This document shows, piece after piece, positions 53,604-62,766 of a DNA stretch of 64,000 bases. The notes beneath the pieces are model-generated. The model worked only from the letters and a program-made list of their open reading frames with translations, did not search any database and was not told where the DNA came from. The translations under genes and the position numbers were made by a program. This stretch comes from Actinokineospora iranica (lineage in GTDB: Bacteria > Actinomycetota > Actinomycetes > Mycobacteriales > Pseudonocardiaceae). The stretch lies in NCBI RefSeq assembly GCF_900101685.1, contig NZ_FMZZ01000008.1, forward strand, positions 124,001 through 188,000. The letters are read 5' to 3'. Each line of letters begins with the position of its first letter. Positions within the stretch are counted from its first letter, which is position 1.

Positions 53604-54978
53604 CCGGCGTGACCCTGCCCACCCCGACCCCGCCGCAGGGGTGCGGGCCCGGCCCCCGCCGCCCCCGCCGCCGAGACCCAACCCCGGCCCCCGCTCAGTG
53701 AGCCCAATCCCGGGTCCGGGTGCACTGGCTTCGGGATGCCGCCGAGGCCAGTGCCCGTGGGCACCGCCCGCACCGTTGACGCCGCGGCTTCCGGCACCGT
53801 GGGCCAGACACCGCTCCAGGTTCGGACGCGGCGGCTTGAGACGCCACCGTCGGCGACACTCGGCGCCGCCTGCACAGCACAGGCGCTGCCACGGCCTGTG
53901 CCACCGTTCGTAGGACGCCGCCCTGGGCCCGGCCACGGCGGTTCCGATGCCGCCGCGACTGGTACCACCACCGCTGGTGGCTCCCGCACGGCAGGCGTCG
54001 CGGACTTCGCCGCCGAGCGGTGGGCACACCCCTGCCGGTGGAAGTGGCAGCCCCCAACGCCGCCTCCGCTGTCAATAGCCAGGTGCCAGTCGCCGGTGGC
54101 GTTGGCACTCGGGAAGCCGCTGCGTCCGGCACGGTCTCGCTGTTGCGGCGAGGTTCCGCTGTTTGGCATGGTTCCGCCGTTCCGCCGAGGTTCCGCTGTT
54201 GCGGCGCCGTTCCGCCGTTGCCGCACGGTCCGCTGTTCCGGCGAGGTCTCGCTGTTCCGGCACGGTTCCGCTGTTCCCGGTGTCGTCCCTGCTGGGTTTC
54301 CCAGGCGGGGGCGGCGGGTGGTGCTGCCGCTTGCGACTTGGCGTGTTCGGTGCGGTTCTGCCGTCCTCGGTGTTGCTGGTGCCGTTGTCCCAGGTGCTGT
54401 CAGTGCCGGAGGCGTTGGCTCGTGGAAGCCGCGCGTTTGGCAAAGTCCTGCTGCTCCTGGTGTCGCCGCTGATGGTGCTGCGGTGACCGGCCCTGGCGTT
54501 TGCGGCGTTGTGCTCCGGTGCGGTGAAGGCAGTTCCGGGGGCGGGCTTGGCCTGCGTTGGGCGTTGCCGCTGTTGGTACCTGTCTGCGCCGGTAGCCCGG
54601 GTGGCTTGCGCCGCTGAGCGTGGAGCGTGGTTCTGCCGCTGACCTGGCCGCTCTGACTGCCGCTGTCAGTGTCACCGCATTGCGTAAACGCCGTTGTCGG
54701 CGACGGTGGTGCTGTTGCGGCATCGCGGACGTCAAAATCGGAGGCGTTGCTGACGTCGTTGGCATTGGTATGCGTGAGGTCGTGGTTCGTTCTGTTGTCG
54801 AGTGGGTGACCGCCTTTCCGATGTTTCGGTGACTTTGGGGTGGTGGCTGAGACGTGTGAGTTGGGCGTTGATTGTGGATATGTGGTTGGTGCGGCTGGTG
54901 AGTTATGGGTTGCCGATGGGTGTGGCGGTTATTGCCGGTTCCCGGCGGGGGTGAGAAGGCGAGGTGGCAAAGGAAGGG
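53604..54978. other. 1.4 kb tract without a credible gene
   Basis: Long open frames exist on both strands, but none has a normal composition, domain or ribosome binding site. The sequence is dominated by short degenerate repeats of GTTCCGCTGTT and GTGCTGTTGCGG type, most regular at 54133-54281. It is probably a non-coding repeat expansion or a badly decayed Gly/Ala-rich gene, between a secreted protein gene and maf. This is where M. tuberculosis has sseA (Rv3283) and Rv3284. Confidence 0.5.
54133..54281. repeat. tandem array of an 18-19 bp unit
   Basis: About eight units close to GGTTCCGCTGTTCCGGCGA, with lengths varying between 18 and 20 bp so no frame is kept throughout. That length variation argues against a protein repeat. 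Confidence 0.65.
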
Positions 54979-55599
54979 TTACCGCCACAGGTCGACGACG
55001 CTGATGCCGAGGGAGGCCAGTAGGCGGCGGGTCAAGGGGAGGCTGATTCCGATGACGCTTGACGGGTCGCCGTCGATGCCTTCGATGAACCAGCCGCCGA
55101 GGGCGTCGAGGGTGAAGGCGCCTGCCACGGACAGGGGTTCGCCGGTGGCGACGTACGCGTCGATTTCGGATTCGGTGGGGGTGGCGAAGCGGACGGCGGT
55201 GCTCTCCGCGCCGGTCGCGGTGTCGACCACCTTGCCGTCGCGGACGCGGAGGATGGCGTGGCCGGTGAGGAGTTGGCCGGTGCCGCCCGCCATCTTCGCC
55301 CAGCGTCGCCGGGCGATTTCGGGGGTGCCGGGTTTGCCGACCAGGGCGCCGTCGTAGTGCAGCATCGAGTCGCAGCCGACGACCACGGAGTCCTCGCGGG
55401 CGGCGTCGTCGAGGCTGTCGATGACCGCGTGGGCCTTGGCCTTCGCGAGTGCCACCACGGTGTCCGGTGGCGTCGGATCGACCAGGGCCGCCGCGACGGC
55501 GTCCTCGTCCACGCCGGATACCAGGACGACCGGATCGATGCCCGCTGCCCGGAGGACTCCGAGGCGGGCTGGGGACTGTGAGGCGAGGACGAAGCGCAC
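54979..55599 (-). CDS. maf: Maf-type nucleotide pyrophosphatase
   Basis: 206-residue house-cleaning NTPase that hydrolyses non-canonical or modified nucleoside triphosphates and can inhibit septation. N-terminal LASQSPARLGVLRAAG, catalytic Asp region VVGCDSMLHYDG (near residue 75), GKPGTPEIARRRW, and GIDGDPSSVIGISLPL near the C-terminus. GTG 55599 fits the family start; TATCCT 8 bases upstream is a leaderless-type -10. A LexA-type box lies 53 bp upstream. maf adjoins accE5/accD5 in M. tuberculosis (Rv3282-Rv3280); here 5 kb is inserted between them. Confidence 0.92.
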   Translation of the reverse strand: MRFVLASQSPARLGVLRAAGIDPVVLVSGVDEDAVAAALVDPTPPDTVVALAKAKAHAVIDSLDDAAREDSVVVGCDSMLHYDGALVGKPGTPEIARRRWAKMAGGTGQLLTGHAILRVRDGKVVDTATGAESTAVRFATPTESEIDAYVATGEPLSVAGAFTLDALGGWFIEGIDGDPSSVIGISLPLTRRLLASLGISVVDLWR

Positions 55600-55651
55600 G
55601 GGTGCCGAGGATACGGCGAAGGCTTCGATGGCGAGGTGGCGGTTGTCTGAG

Positions 55652-55666
55652 TGAACATATGTTCGA
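55652..55666. promoter_or_regulatory. LexA-type SOS box upstream of maf
   Basis: TGAAC-ATAT-GTTCGA matches 10 of 12 fixed bases of the actinobacterial SOS box TCGAAC-N4-GTTCGA and contains a perfect 12-bp palindrome (GAACATATGTTC). It lies 53 bp upstream of maf and 290 bp upstream of the GOLPH3-like gene. Confidence 0.55.
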
Positions 55667-55958
55667 TATTAATGAGTTCGGTGCGGCGGTGTGGCGATGT
55701 GCGTGAGGTTCACTCGTTCGTGGATGAGTTGGGCTGGTCCGCCGCCGCAGGCTTGGTCTCTTGGTCTCGTCGTCCGCGCGATTGCCCGTCCAGATCGAAC
55801 GCTGATAAGCAGGGGCGGTCATCCGGTCGCGCGGGTGCCAGTTCTGAATCGGCGACGTCGTTATTCTGGCGGCGTCGATCCCGATGTGACATCCGCGCGC
55901 AAGCGGATGACTGAGAGACGCACGGCAGACCGGCCGCTGGTTGGTTTGAGTCAACCGA
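55667..55958. other. intergenic region, possible relic
   Basis: Immediately beyond the SOS box the plus strand can be read as MFDINEFGAAVWRCA before a stop, which might be the beginning of a lost SOS-controlled gene. The rest shows no gene, RNA or repeat. Confidence 0.3.
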
Positions 55959-56644
55959 ATGAACACGACGACTGAGGATGGGTGTACGCCTTCTCTTGCC
56001 GAAGACATGATGCTGCTGCCGTTGGACGACGAGTCCGGGCGCGCCGTCATCAACAACCTCCGGCGCGACCTGGTGATCGGCGGAGCGGTGCTGCTCGATC
56101 TGGTCGACAGTGGCCGGGTGGTTCCCGCCGGGCCGGAAGGCGATGCCAAAGAGGGGGACGCGGTCGTGCGGGACTGCGCGCCTACCGGCGGCGCGGTCCT
56201 GGACGCTGCCGTGCGGAAGCTGGCGGAAAAGCCGTTGAAGATGCGAAAGGCGGTCGAGGTCATTTCCAAGGACGCTCGGGAGGGCGTTCTCGCGAAGCTT
56301 GTGGAGCGCGGACTGGCCCGTCGGGAGGAGACGAAGGTGCTCGGCATCTTCCGGGTGAAGAGCTGGCCCGCGGCCGACACCGAGCACGAGGCCGAATCCG
56401 AGCGGCGATCGGAGGCGTGCTGCTTCAGGGCGAGGAGCCGGACACGCGCACGAAGGGCCTTATCTCGCTTCCGCACGCGTCGGGTGCCGTGACCAAGGTG
56501 ATCGAGGGTGACAAGAAGCTGATCCGCTCCCGCGCGGAGGAAATCGGTAAGGACGACTGGGTGCACGAGGCAATGCGGGACGTGTATCTGGCTGTGTCCG
56601 CCAGCGTGACCGCTGTCGCCGCTGTCGCCGCCGCGGCGGGCTGA
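55959..56644 (+). pseudogene. GOLPH3/GPP34-family protein, frameshifted
   Basis: Two overlapping frames together spell one GPP34 protein. Frame 1 from ATG 55959 gives MMLLPLDDESGRAVINN, VIGGAVLLDLVDSGRV, TGGAVLDAAVRKLAEKP, VLAKLVERGLARREETKVLG. After about 56405 the homology moves to another frame: IGGVLLQGEEPDTRTKGLIS then EIGKDDWVHEAMRDVYLAVS, ending at 56644. One base appears to be missing near GAGCGGCGATCGG. Bacterial GOLPH3 homologues bind phosphoinositide-like lipids or are of unknown role. No slippery heptamer is seen, so mutation or sequencing error is likelier than programmed shifting. Confidence 0.75.
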
Positions 56645-56906
56645 CCAACCTTCACGGGGGAAGTCGGCGCGGCGGGGGTGCGAATCCCAGTGTCATAAGT
56701 CTTGAAGACTTCCTGCTGGCCTTGGGGAGAGGTGAGCGCGCCTGCCACCGCCACCGGCGAGTCGACGTTCGGGTCTGCATTGCCCGGTCGCGGTGTTCAG
56801 CACGCGTGTGCGGTCCCAAGGTGAGTGTCGCTGGGCCGCGGCCGCAGTCCTTCGAGCCGGTCACGCTCGACCGGGCTCGACCCTTTTCGGTCTAGCGCGG
56901 TGCTGA

Positions 56907-58718
56907 TCAGTCGGTGTTCGCTATCGGGACGTGCAGAGCGGTCCTGGCGAGGTCGACGGTCAGCCGGGGCGAACCGCCGGTCGAGGTGATGTGCCGGGTG
57001 TCGGCGCCGCCGATCACCAAGCCGAGTCGGTGACCGGCCCGGATGACCTGGTCGGTGGTGGCCAGGGTGAACGTGATCGTGTACGCCGTGTCGGGGGCGA
57101 GGACGCGGCGGTGATCCAGGCCCGCGTAGTGCCCGAGGTCGGCCCACCCGCGGGCGATGACGTTCTCGGTGACCGTGGTCGTGGCCGTCGCGGTGTCCAG
57201 GTAGCAGGCGCTGTCGCCCGCGGTGCTCTCGCCCCAGCAGGAGCGGGTGGCCAGGGTGCGGATTCCTTCACCGGTGGACCGGTAGTCGCGGATGGTGGCC
57301 GGGCCGTAGTCGACCAGGACCGCGCTCACCCGGGCGGCGGGCGCCGACGACGTGGCCGTCACCGTGATAGTCGAGGTGCCGGACACCCGGATGTCCGAGG
57401 TGAGCGGCTCGGTGCGGTAGACGACCCGGGCGGACGAGGCGCCGGCCGGGTTGGTGATCCAGTCGTACGCGGTGCTGCCGTTGTCGGTCAGGGCCGCCAC
57501 CGTCCCGGCTGGCGGGGCGTCGGCGCCGAGCGCGCCGACCTCGGCCGAACGGCCGGGGCGCGGGCGCAGGGTGAGCGGCGTGCCCGCGGGCCAGGACGAG
57601 TCATCGCGCCAGCGGTCCGGCGCTTCCTCCACAGTGGACAGCGGCTCGTCCTCGATGCCGTTGTCGAAGCCCAGGAGGTAGTGGTCGAACCAGCGGTGCA
57701 GGGTGTCCACCCACACCGGGCGCCGGAAGTCGAAGGGGTCGACGTGCCCCGCCTGGGTCAGCCAGATCTTGCGCTCGACGGTGGGCGGCAGGGCTGCCCA
57801 CCACTGTCCGAAGTTGATGGACTTGACGTTGAGGTCGTTGACCCCGTGCACGACGAACACACTCGCCCGCACTTTCCCCGCGGCCTGCACGTAGTCCCGC
57901 TCCCGATACATGGGGGTCAGGTCGCCGCTCGACGGCGAGCCCTTGGTCAAGGCAGCCTTGACCGCACCGCAGTCAGCCGCGCCCTGCTCGTTCTCCACCG
58001 CGGCTGCCAGGCTCGCCGGGCCGCCGTTGGTGAAGGCCGCCCCGGACGACCGGTAGTAGTCGTACCAGGAGCTGATCGCTCCGATGGGGACGATCGTCTT
58101 CAGGCCCTCGACACCAGTCGCCGCGACACCGTTGGCGATCGTGCCGTCCCAAGACTTGCCGATCATGCCCACCGCGCCCGTCGACCAGGTCGCCGCCGCG
58201 GTGGCCGGGCCGGTGGCCGAGGTGTGGCCGGTCGCCCTGCCGTTGAGCCAGTCCACGACCGCCTTCACCGAGGCGACCTCGGCACGGCCGCCGACGTCGA
58301 CGCAGCCGTTGGATCGGGCCGTGCCGGACAGGTCGACCAGCACGACCGCGTACCCGCGCGGGACGAAGTAGTTGTCGTAGAACAGCGGAAACCGAATCGG
58401 CCTCCCCGCGTTGTCGTAGGTCTTCTTCTGGCTCTCGTTGCCCCGGCCGCGCGAGAGGTAGTACGGGCTGGCGTCCATGATCACCGGCACCTTCGCCGCC
58501 GTCCTCGGGCGGACGATGTCGGCGGCGACCCGGACCCGGTCACCGTCCGGCGCGGTGAGCCCGGTGTCGACCCAGACTGTCTCGCGCACCGCGTCGGTAT
58601 AGGAGTGGACCGGTTCGCTGCGCACCGCCGTCGGCGCGGCTATCGCGGGGACGGTAAGCGTGCCGAGTCCGGCGATCGTCGCCACGGCCAGGGCGAGCAG
58701 GGAGCGCCTGAGCGTCAT
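56907..58718 (-). CDS. secreted Xaa-Pro dipeptidyl-peptidase-like hydrolase (S15/CocE)
   Basis: 603-residue exported serine hydrolase. Signal peptide (RRSLLALAVATIAGLGTLTV), alpha/beta hydrolase core with nucleophile Ser in GKSWDG (near residue 187), Asp in HGVNDLNV (near 293) and His in QAGHVDPF (near 324), then the C-terminal jelly-roll domain (DIRVSGTSTITVTATSSAPA, AGHRLGLVIGGADTRH). The family contains X-prolyl dipeptidyl aminopeptidases and cocaine esterase. Extracellular proline-peptide use is the likely role. It is preceded 10 bp upstream by the MFS gene on the same strand. Confidence 0.93.
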   Translation of the reverse strand: MTLRRSLLALAVATIAGLGTLTVPAIAAPTAVRSEPVHSYTDAVRETVWVDTGLTAPDGDRVRVAADIVRPRTAAKVPVIMDASPYYLSRGRGNESQKKTYDNAGRPIRFPLFYDNYFVPRGYAVVLVDLSGTARSNGCVDVGGRAEVASVKAVVDWLNGRATGHTSATGPATAAATWSTGAVGMIGKSWDGTIANGVAATGVEGLKTIVPIGAISSWYDYYRSSGAAFTNGGPASLAAAVENEQGAADCGAVKAALTKGSPSSGDLTPMYRERDYVQAAGKVRASVFVVHGVNDLNVKSINFGQWWAALPPTVERKIWLTQAGHVDPFDFRRPVWVDTLHRWFDHYLLGFDNGIEDEPLSTVEEAPDRWRDDSSWPAGTPLTLRPRPGRSAEVGALGADAPPAGTVAALTDNGSTAYDWITNPAGASSARVVYRTEPLTSDIRVSGTSTITVTATSSAPAARVSAVLVDYGPATIRDYRSTGEGIRTLATRSCWGESTAGDSACYLDTATATTTVTENVIARGWADLGHYAGLDHRRVLAPDTAYTITFTLATTDQVIRAGHRLGLVIGGADTRHITSTGGSPRLTVDLARTALHVPIANTD

Positions 58719-58728
58719 GGATCAGACG

Positions 58729-60339
58729 CTACGGAGTCGCCCGCTCGCGCGGCAGCCCCGAGTTTTTCGCGTTCCCAGTCGGCGCCCGGATTCCCGCCGC
58801 GCACACCATCCCCAGGATCAGCACGACCACCGGCAACACCAGCGTCGCCTTGGCCGCGTTGGTGAACCCGAGGGCGTACGCGTCGGTGGCGAGTTGGCGC
58901 ACCTTCTCCGCTACCGAGGGCGACCAGTCGGCGGGGATCGCGGGCCCCGCGCCGCCGAACCGGCTCGCGGTGTCCGCCGCCTCGGTGATCCGGTCCACGA
59001 ACTCGTCGGCGTAGCGCGGCGGCAGGAGCTTCGCGTGCTCCCGCGCCGCCGCGGGCACCGAGAAGCTCAGGCCGACCTGCAGCAGCAGGCCCGTTGTCGC
59101 GCTGCCCAGCACCCCGCCCACCTGCCGCGAGGTGTTGAACACCCCGGACGCCGCGCCCACCAGCGGCGGTGGCAGCCCGAATGTCGCCGCCGCGGTCAGC
59201 GGGGAGAACACCAGCCCGATCCCGACGCCTGCCAGGACAAGCCCGGGGACCAGCACGAGCGGGTCGGTGTCCGGCTCGGCCAGCGCCGCGAGCACGACCG
59301 TGCCCACCGCGAGCCCGCCGAGCCCGGCCATGATCAGGCTCTTCCCCTCGATCCTCCGCAGCCCCCGGCCCGCCAGCAGCGCCGCGCAGGCAGCCGCAAG
59401 AGCCATAGGAGCGCATAAGAGGCTGGAGGCGACCGGGTCCATGCCGAGCACCGACTGCACATAGATCACCAGCGGTAAGAACATCCCCGTCGTGGCGAAC
59501 CCGAGCGCGCCGTGGGTCAGGTTGGCGAACCCGAACGTGGGATCGGCGAACAGCCCCGGCGGCACCAGCGGATCGGGTCGGGGCCGCCGCTGCCAGAGCA
59601 GGAACCCGCCCAGCAGCGCCAGTCCCACGCCGATCACCGGCAGCACGCCGATCGGGCCGACGATCCGGCCCCAGTGGTAGTGCTGGCCGTTCTGCAGCCC
59701 GAACACCAGCGCCCCCAGCCCGGCCGAGGCCAGCAGCGCGCCGACGGCGTCGAGCCGGATCCGCCCGGTCGGCCGCCAGTCCGGCAGCAGCGTGAGCGCC
59801 ATGACCAGGCCGACCGCGCCGACCGGAAGGTTCAGCAGGAAGATCCACTGCCACCCCACGTGCTGCACCAGCAGCCCGCCGACCACCGGCCCGGTGATCG
59901 TCGCGACGCCCGCCACCGCCCCCCACACCGCGATCGGCGCCCCGCGCCGCTCCGCCGGGAACAGCCGGGTGATGAACGACAGGGTCTGCGGTGTCATCGC
60001 CGCCGCGCCCAGCCCCTGCGCCGCCCGCGCCGCGATCAGCGAGCCCGCCGTGGTCGACAGCCCGCACCACAGCGACGCCGCCAGGAACAGGACCAGCCCG
60101 GCGACCAGCACCCGCTTGGGCCCGTAGCGGTCGCCGAGCCTGCCCGTGACCAGCAGGGGAACCGTGTTGGCCAGCAGGTAGACGCTGTTGACCCAGATCA
60201 CCTGGTTCAGGGTGGCGTCCAGCCCGGTGAGCATCGCCGGGATCGCCACGGTGACGATGGTCGAGTCCAGCATGACCATGAAGAAGCAGGCGCACAGCGC
60301 CACGAGCGCCATCCACGGGCTCCGCGACGTGCTCGTCAT
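58729..60339 (-). CDS. MFS transporter, DHA2 (14-helix) drug exporter type
   Basis: 536-residue membrane protein with 14 predicted helices. Motif A variant GRLGDRYGPKRVLVAG near residue 63, motif C-like GPVVGGLLVQHVGWQWIFLLNLPVG near 145 (core GPVVGGLL), and MLDSTIVTVAIPAM in helix 1, all of the EmrB/QacA group. It is a proton-driven exporter of drugs or metabolites. ATG 60339 follows AGGAGCAGG. It is 10 bp upstream of the peptidase gene. No regulator is adjacent. Confidence 0.92.
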   Translation of the reverse strand: MTSTSRSPWMALVALCACFFMVMLDSTIVTVAIPAMLTGLDATLNQVIWVNSVYLLANTVPLLVTGRLGDRYGPKRVLVAGLVLFLAASLWCGLSTTAGSLIAARAAQGLGAAAMTPQTLSFITRLFPAERRGAPIAVWGAVAGVATITGPVVGGLLVQHVGWQWIFLLNLPVGAVGLVMALTLLPDWRPTGRIRLDAVGALLASAGLGALVFGLQNGQHYHWGRIVGPIGVLPVIGVGLALLGGFLLWQRRPRPDPLVPPGLFADPTFGFANLTHGALGFATTGMFLPLVIYVQSVLGMDPVASSLLCAPMALAAACAALLAGRGLRRIEGKSLIMAGLGGLAVGTVVLAALAEPDTDPLVLVPGLVLAGVGIGLVFSPLTAAATFGLPPPLVGAASGVFNTSRQVGGVLGSATTGLLLQVGLSFSVPAAAREHAKLLPPRYADEFVDRITEAADTASRFGGAGPAIPADWSPSVAEKVRQLATDAYALGFTNAAKATLVLPVVVLILGMVCAAGIRAPTGNAKNSGLPRERATP

Positions 60340-60626
60340 GACCTGCTCCTGATCGCGTGGCCGCCGGGTGCGCTGCCCGACGATTGTGCTGGCCACACGG
60401 ACCCCGGGCAGGCCCGGGGTCGGGCGGGGGCGCGGTCCGCCGCTGTCGCGGACACCGTCACCCGCCCGTCGAGCGCACTCGCGAACGGCGGCCACGACCC
60501 CACCTCGCCTCCTGGAGATCCCGCACGCCCCGGGATCAAGGCGTGTCCTGACTCCAGAACACCAGGAGACGAGGCGCGGCGAAAGGGCGACGCCGAACCT
60601 GTGGATAACTCCGGATCAAGCTCGGC

Positions 60627-60851
60627 TCAGCGGGGCAGCCCGGAGGCCCGCCACGCGCCGGGGCCGTGCGGCAGCGGGCGGCGCACCTGCGTGTCGCGCG
60701 CGGCCCACGCGCTGGGCGCGGCGGGCTCGGGCGCGTCGCCGCCCGCCGCGGCGGCAGCGGCCACCACGGCGGTCAGCGCGGCCAACTCGACGTCGTCCGG
60801 CTCGCCGCGCACCACGTGCAGCAGCGGGCGAATCTGGTCCTCGTCGCTCAC
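60627..60851 (-). CDS. accE: acyl-CoA carboxylase epsilon subunit
   Basis: 74-residue small subunit. The segment LHVVRGEPDDVELAALTAVVAA is the hallmark of actinobacterial AccE/PccE, followed by an Ala-rich stretch and the conserved tail SAWAARDTQVRRPLPHGPGAWRASGLPR (core GPGAWRASGLPR). It stabilises and stimulates the AccA3-AccD5 complex. GTG 60851. It follows accD5 on the same strand by 97 bp; in M. tuberculosis the pair is Rv3280-Rv3281. Confidence 0.92.
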   Translation of the reverse strand: MSDEDQIRPLLHVVRGEPDDVELAALTAVVAAAAAAGGDAPEPAAPSAWAARDTQVRRPLPHGPGAWRASGLPR

Positions 60852-60948
60852 CTGGCCACCTCACAAGATCGGTGGCCGCGCGTGCCTGCGCACTGTGTCG
60901 ATTGCTCGCTCGCGAGTTCGCTCACCGGGTGCTCCTCACAGCGGGATG

Positions 60949-62586
60949 TCACAGCGGGATGTTGCCGTGCTTCTTGGGCGGCAGGGTCTCACGCTTGTCC
61001 CGCAGAATGCGCAGTGACCGGGCGACGTACCCGCGCGTGTGCGACGGCGGGATGACCGAGTCGACGTACCCGCGCTCAGCGGCCACATACGGGTTGAGCA
61101 GCGTGTCCTCGTACTCGCGGTCCAGCTTGGCGCGCAGCGCGTCGACGTCCTCGCCCGCGTCGAGCGCGGCCTTGAGCGTCTTGCGGTGCAGGATGTTCGA
61201 CGCCCCGGACGCGCCCATGACCGCGATCTGCGCGGTCGGCCAGGCCAGGTTCATGTCCGCGCCGAGGTGCTTGGAGCCCATCACGTCGTACGCGCCGCCG
61301 TACGCCTTGCGGGTGATGACGGTGACCAGCGGGACGGTGGCCTCGGCGTAGGCGTAGATCAGCTTCGCGCCGCGGCGGATGATGCCGGTCCACTCCTGGT
61401 CGGTGCCCGGGAGGAAGCCGGGGACGTCGACGAAGGTCAGCACCGGGATGTTGAACGCGTCGCAGGTGCGCACGAACCGCGCGGCCTTCTCCGAGGCGTC
61501 GATGTCGAGGCAGCCCGCGAACTGGGTGGGCTGGTTGGCGACCACGCCGACGCTGTGCCCCTCGACCCGGCCGAAGCCGACGATGATGTTCGGCGCGAAC
61601 AGCGGGTGGACTTCCAGGAACTCGCCGTCGTCGACGACCCGGTGGATCACCTCGTGCATGTCGTAGGGCTGGTTCGCCGAGTCCGGGATCAGCGTCTCCA
61701 GCTCACGGTCGCTGTCGGTCAGGTTGTCGCTGACCGCGCCCTCTTCGCCGAAACCAGAAAAGACCGGGGCGTCGGAAAGATTGTTCGACGGGAGGAAGGA
61801 GAGCAGCTCCTTGACGTAAGAGATCGCGTCTTCCTCGTCGGCGCCCATGTAGTGCGCGACACCGGACTTGGTGTTGTGCGTGCGCGCGCCGCCCAGCTCC
61901 TCCAGCGTCACCTCTTCACCGGTGACGGTCTTGACCACGTCCGGGCCGGTGATGAACATCTGCGAGGTCTGGTCGACCATGACGATGAAGTCGGTCAGCG
62001 CGGGGGAGTAGACGTGCCCGCCCGCGTTCGCGCCCATGATCAGCGAGATCTGCGGCACGACGCCGGAGGCCCGCACGTTGCGGGTGAAGATCTCGCCGTA
62101 GAGGCCGAGGGAGACCACGCCCTCCTGGATGCGCGCGCCGCCGCCCTCGTTGATGCCGACGATCGGGCGGCCGGTCTTGATGGCGAGGTCCATCACCTTG
62201 ACGATCTTCTCGCCGTACACCTGGCCGAGTGAACCGCCGAAGACGGTCACGTCCTGGCTGAACACGCACACCGGGCGGCCGTCGACCGTGCCGTAGCCGG
62301 TGACGACGCCGTCGCCGTAGGGGCGGTTCTTCTCCAGGCCGAAGTTGGTCGACCGGTGCCGGGCCAGCTCGTCGAGCTCGACGAACGACCCGGGGTCGAG
62401 CAGCATGTCGATGCGCTCGCGGGCGGTCATCTTGCCCTTGGCGTGCTGTTTCTCCACGGCGCGGGCAGACCCCGCGTGCACGGCTTCCTCATTGCGGCGG
62501 TACAGGTCCGCCAGCTTGCCCGCCGTCGTGTGGATGTCCGGCTCGTCCACGGGAGACTGCCCGATCGGCTCGGTCGCGCTGCTCAT
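60949..62586 (-). CDS. accD5: propionyl-CoA carboxylase beta subunit
   Basis: 545-residue carboxyltransferase. N-terminal crotonase-like half: [34 protein letters not shown]-terminal half: [48 protein letters not shown] (core [11 protein letters not shown]). It transfers carboxybiotin from AccA3 to propionyl-CoA, making methylmalonyl-CoA for MutAB. ATG 62586 has no ribosome binding site; TAGGCT lies 8 bases upstream, a leaderless-type start. It is divergent from birA. Confidence 0.96.
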   Translation of the reverse strand: MSSATEPIGQSPVDEPDIHTTAGKLADLYRRNEEAVHAGSARAVEKQHAKGKMTARERIDMLLDPGSFVELDELARHRSTNFGLEKNRPYGDGVVTGYGTVDGRPVCVFSQDVTVFGGSLGQVYGEKIVKVMDLAIKTGRPIVGINEGGGARIQEGVVSLGLYGEIFTRNVRASGVVPQISLIMGANAGGHVYSPALTDFIVMVDQTSQMFITGPDVVKTVTGEEVTLEELGGARTHNTKSGVAHYMGADEEDAISYVKELLSFLPSNNLSDAPVFSGFGEEGAVSDNLTDSDRELETLIPDSANQPYDMHEVIHRVVDDGEFLEVHPLFAPNIIVGFGRVEGHSVGVVANQPTQFAGCLDIDASEKAARFVRTCDAFNIPVLTFVDVPGFLPGTDQEWTGIIRRGAKLIYAYAEATVPLVTVITRKAYGGAYDVMGSKHLGADMNLAWPTAQIAVMGASGASNILHRKTLKAALDAGEDVDALRAKLDREYEDTLLNPYVAAERGYVDSVIPPSHTRGYVARSLRILRDKRETLPPKKHGNIPL

Positions 62587-62753
62587 GGCCCGGCAGCCTA
62601 GCGACCCCGGGGGCCACACAGGTGCAATGCGTTGGACACATCACCCCTATTCACCACCGGTCTTGACCTCCAGCGCACTGGAGACAGCAAGCTCGCACCG
62701 CCGCCTCCGGCCCGGTTGTCCTGCTCCGACCGGCCGGGCCCGGGGGTCGGCTC

Positions 62754-62759
62754 TACCCT
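62754..62759 (+). promoter_or_regulatory. -10 box of leaderless birA promoter
   Basis: TACCCT, 7 bases before ATG 62767, with no ribosome binding site. Confidence 0.4.
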
Positions 62760-62766
62760 CTTACCC

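Noticed and set aside
53736-54617. 293-codon plus-strand frame in the repeat tract
   Set aside because: No ribosome binding site, no domain, Cys/Arg/Gly/Val-rich composition. It runs through repeat units whose length is not a multiple of three.
56645-56906. Minus-strand peptide ending TYDTGIRTPAAPTSPVKVG as a small gene
   Set aside because: No start with a ribosome binding site and no family resemblance; overlaps the 3' end of the GOLPH3-like gene antisense.
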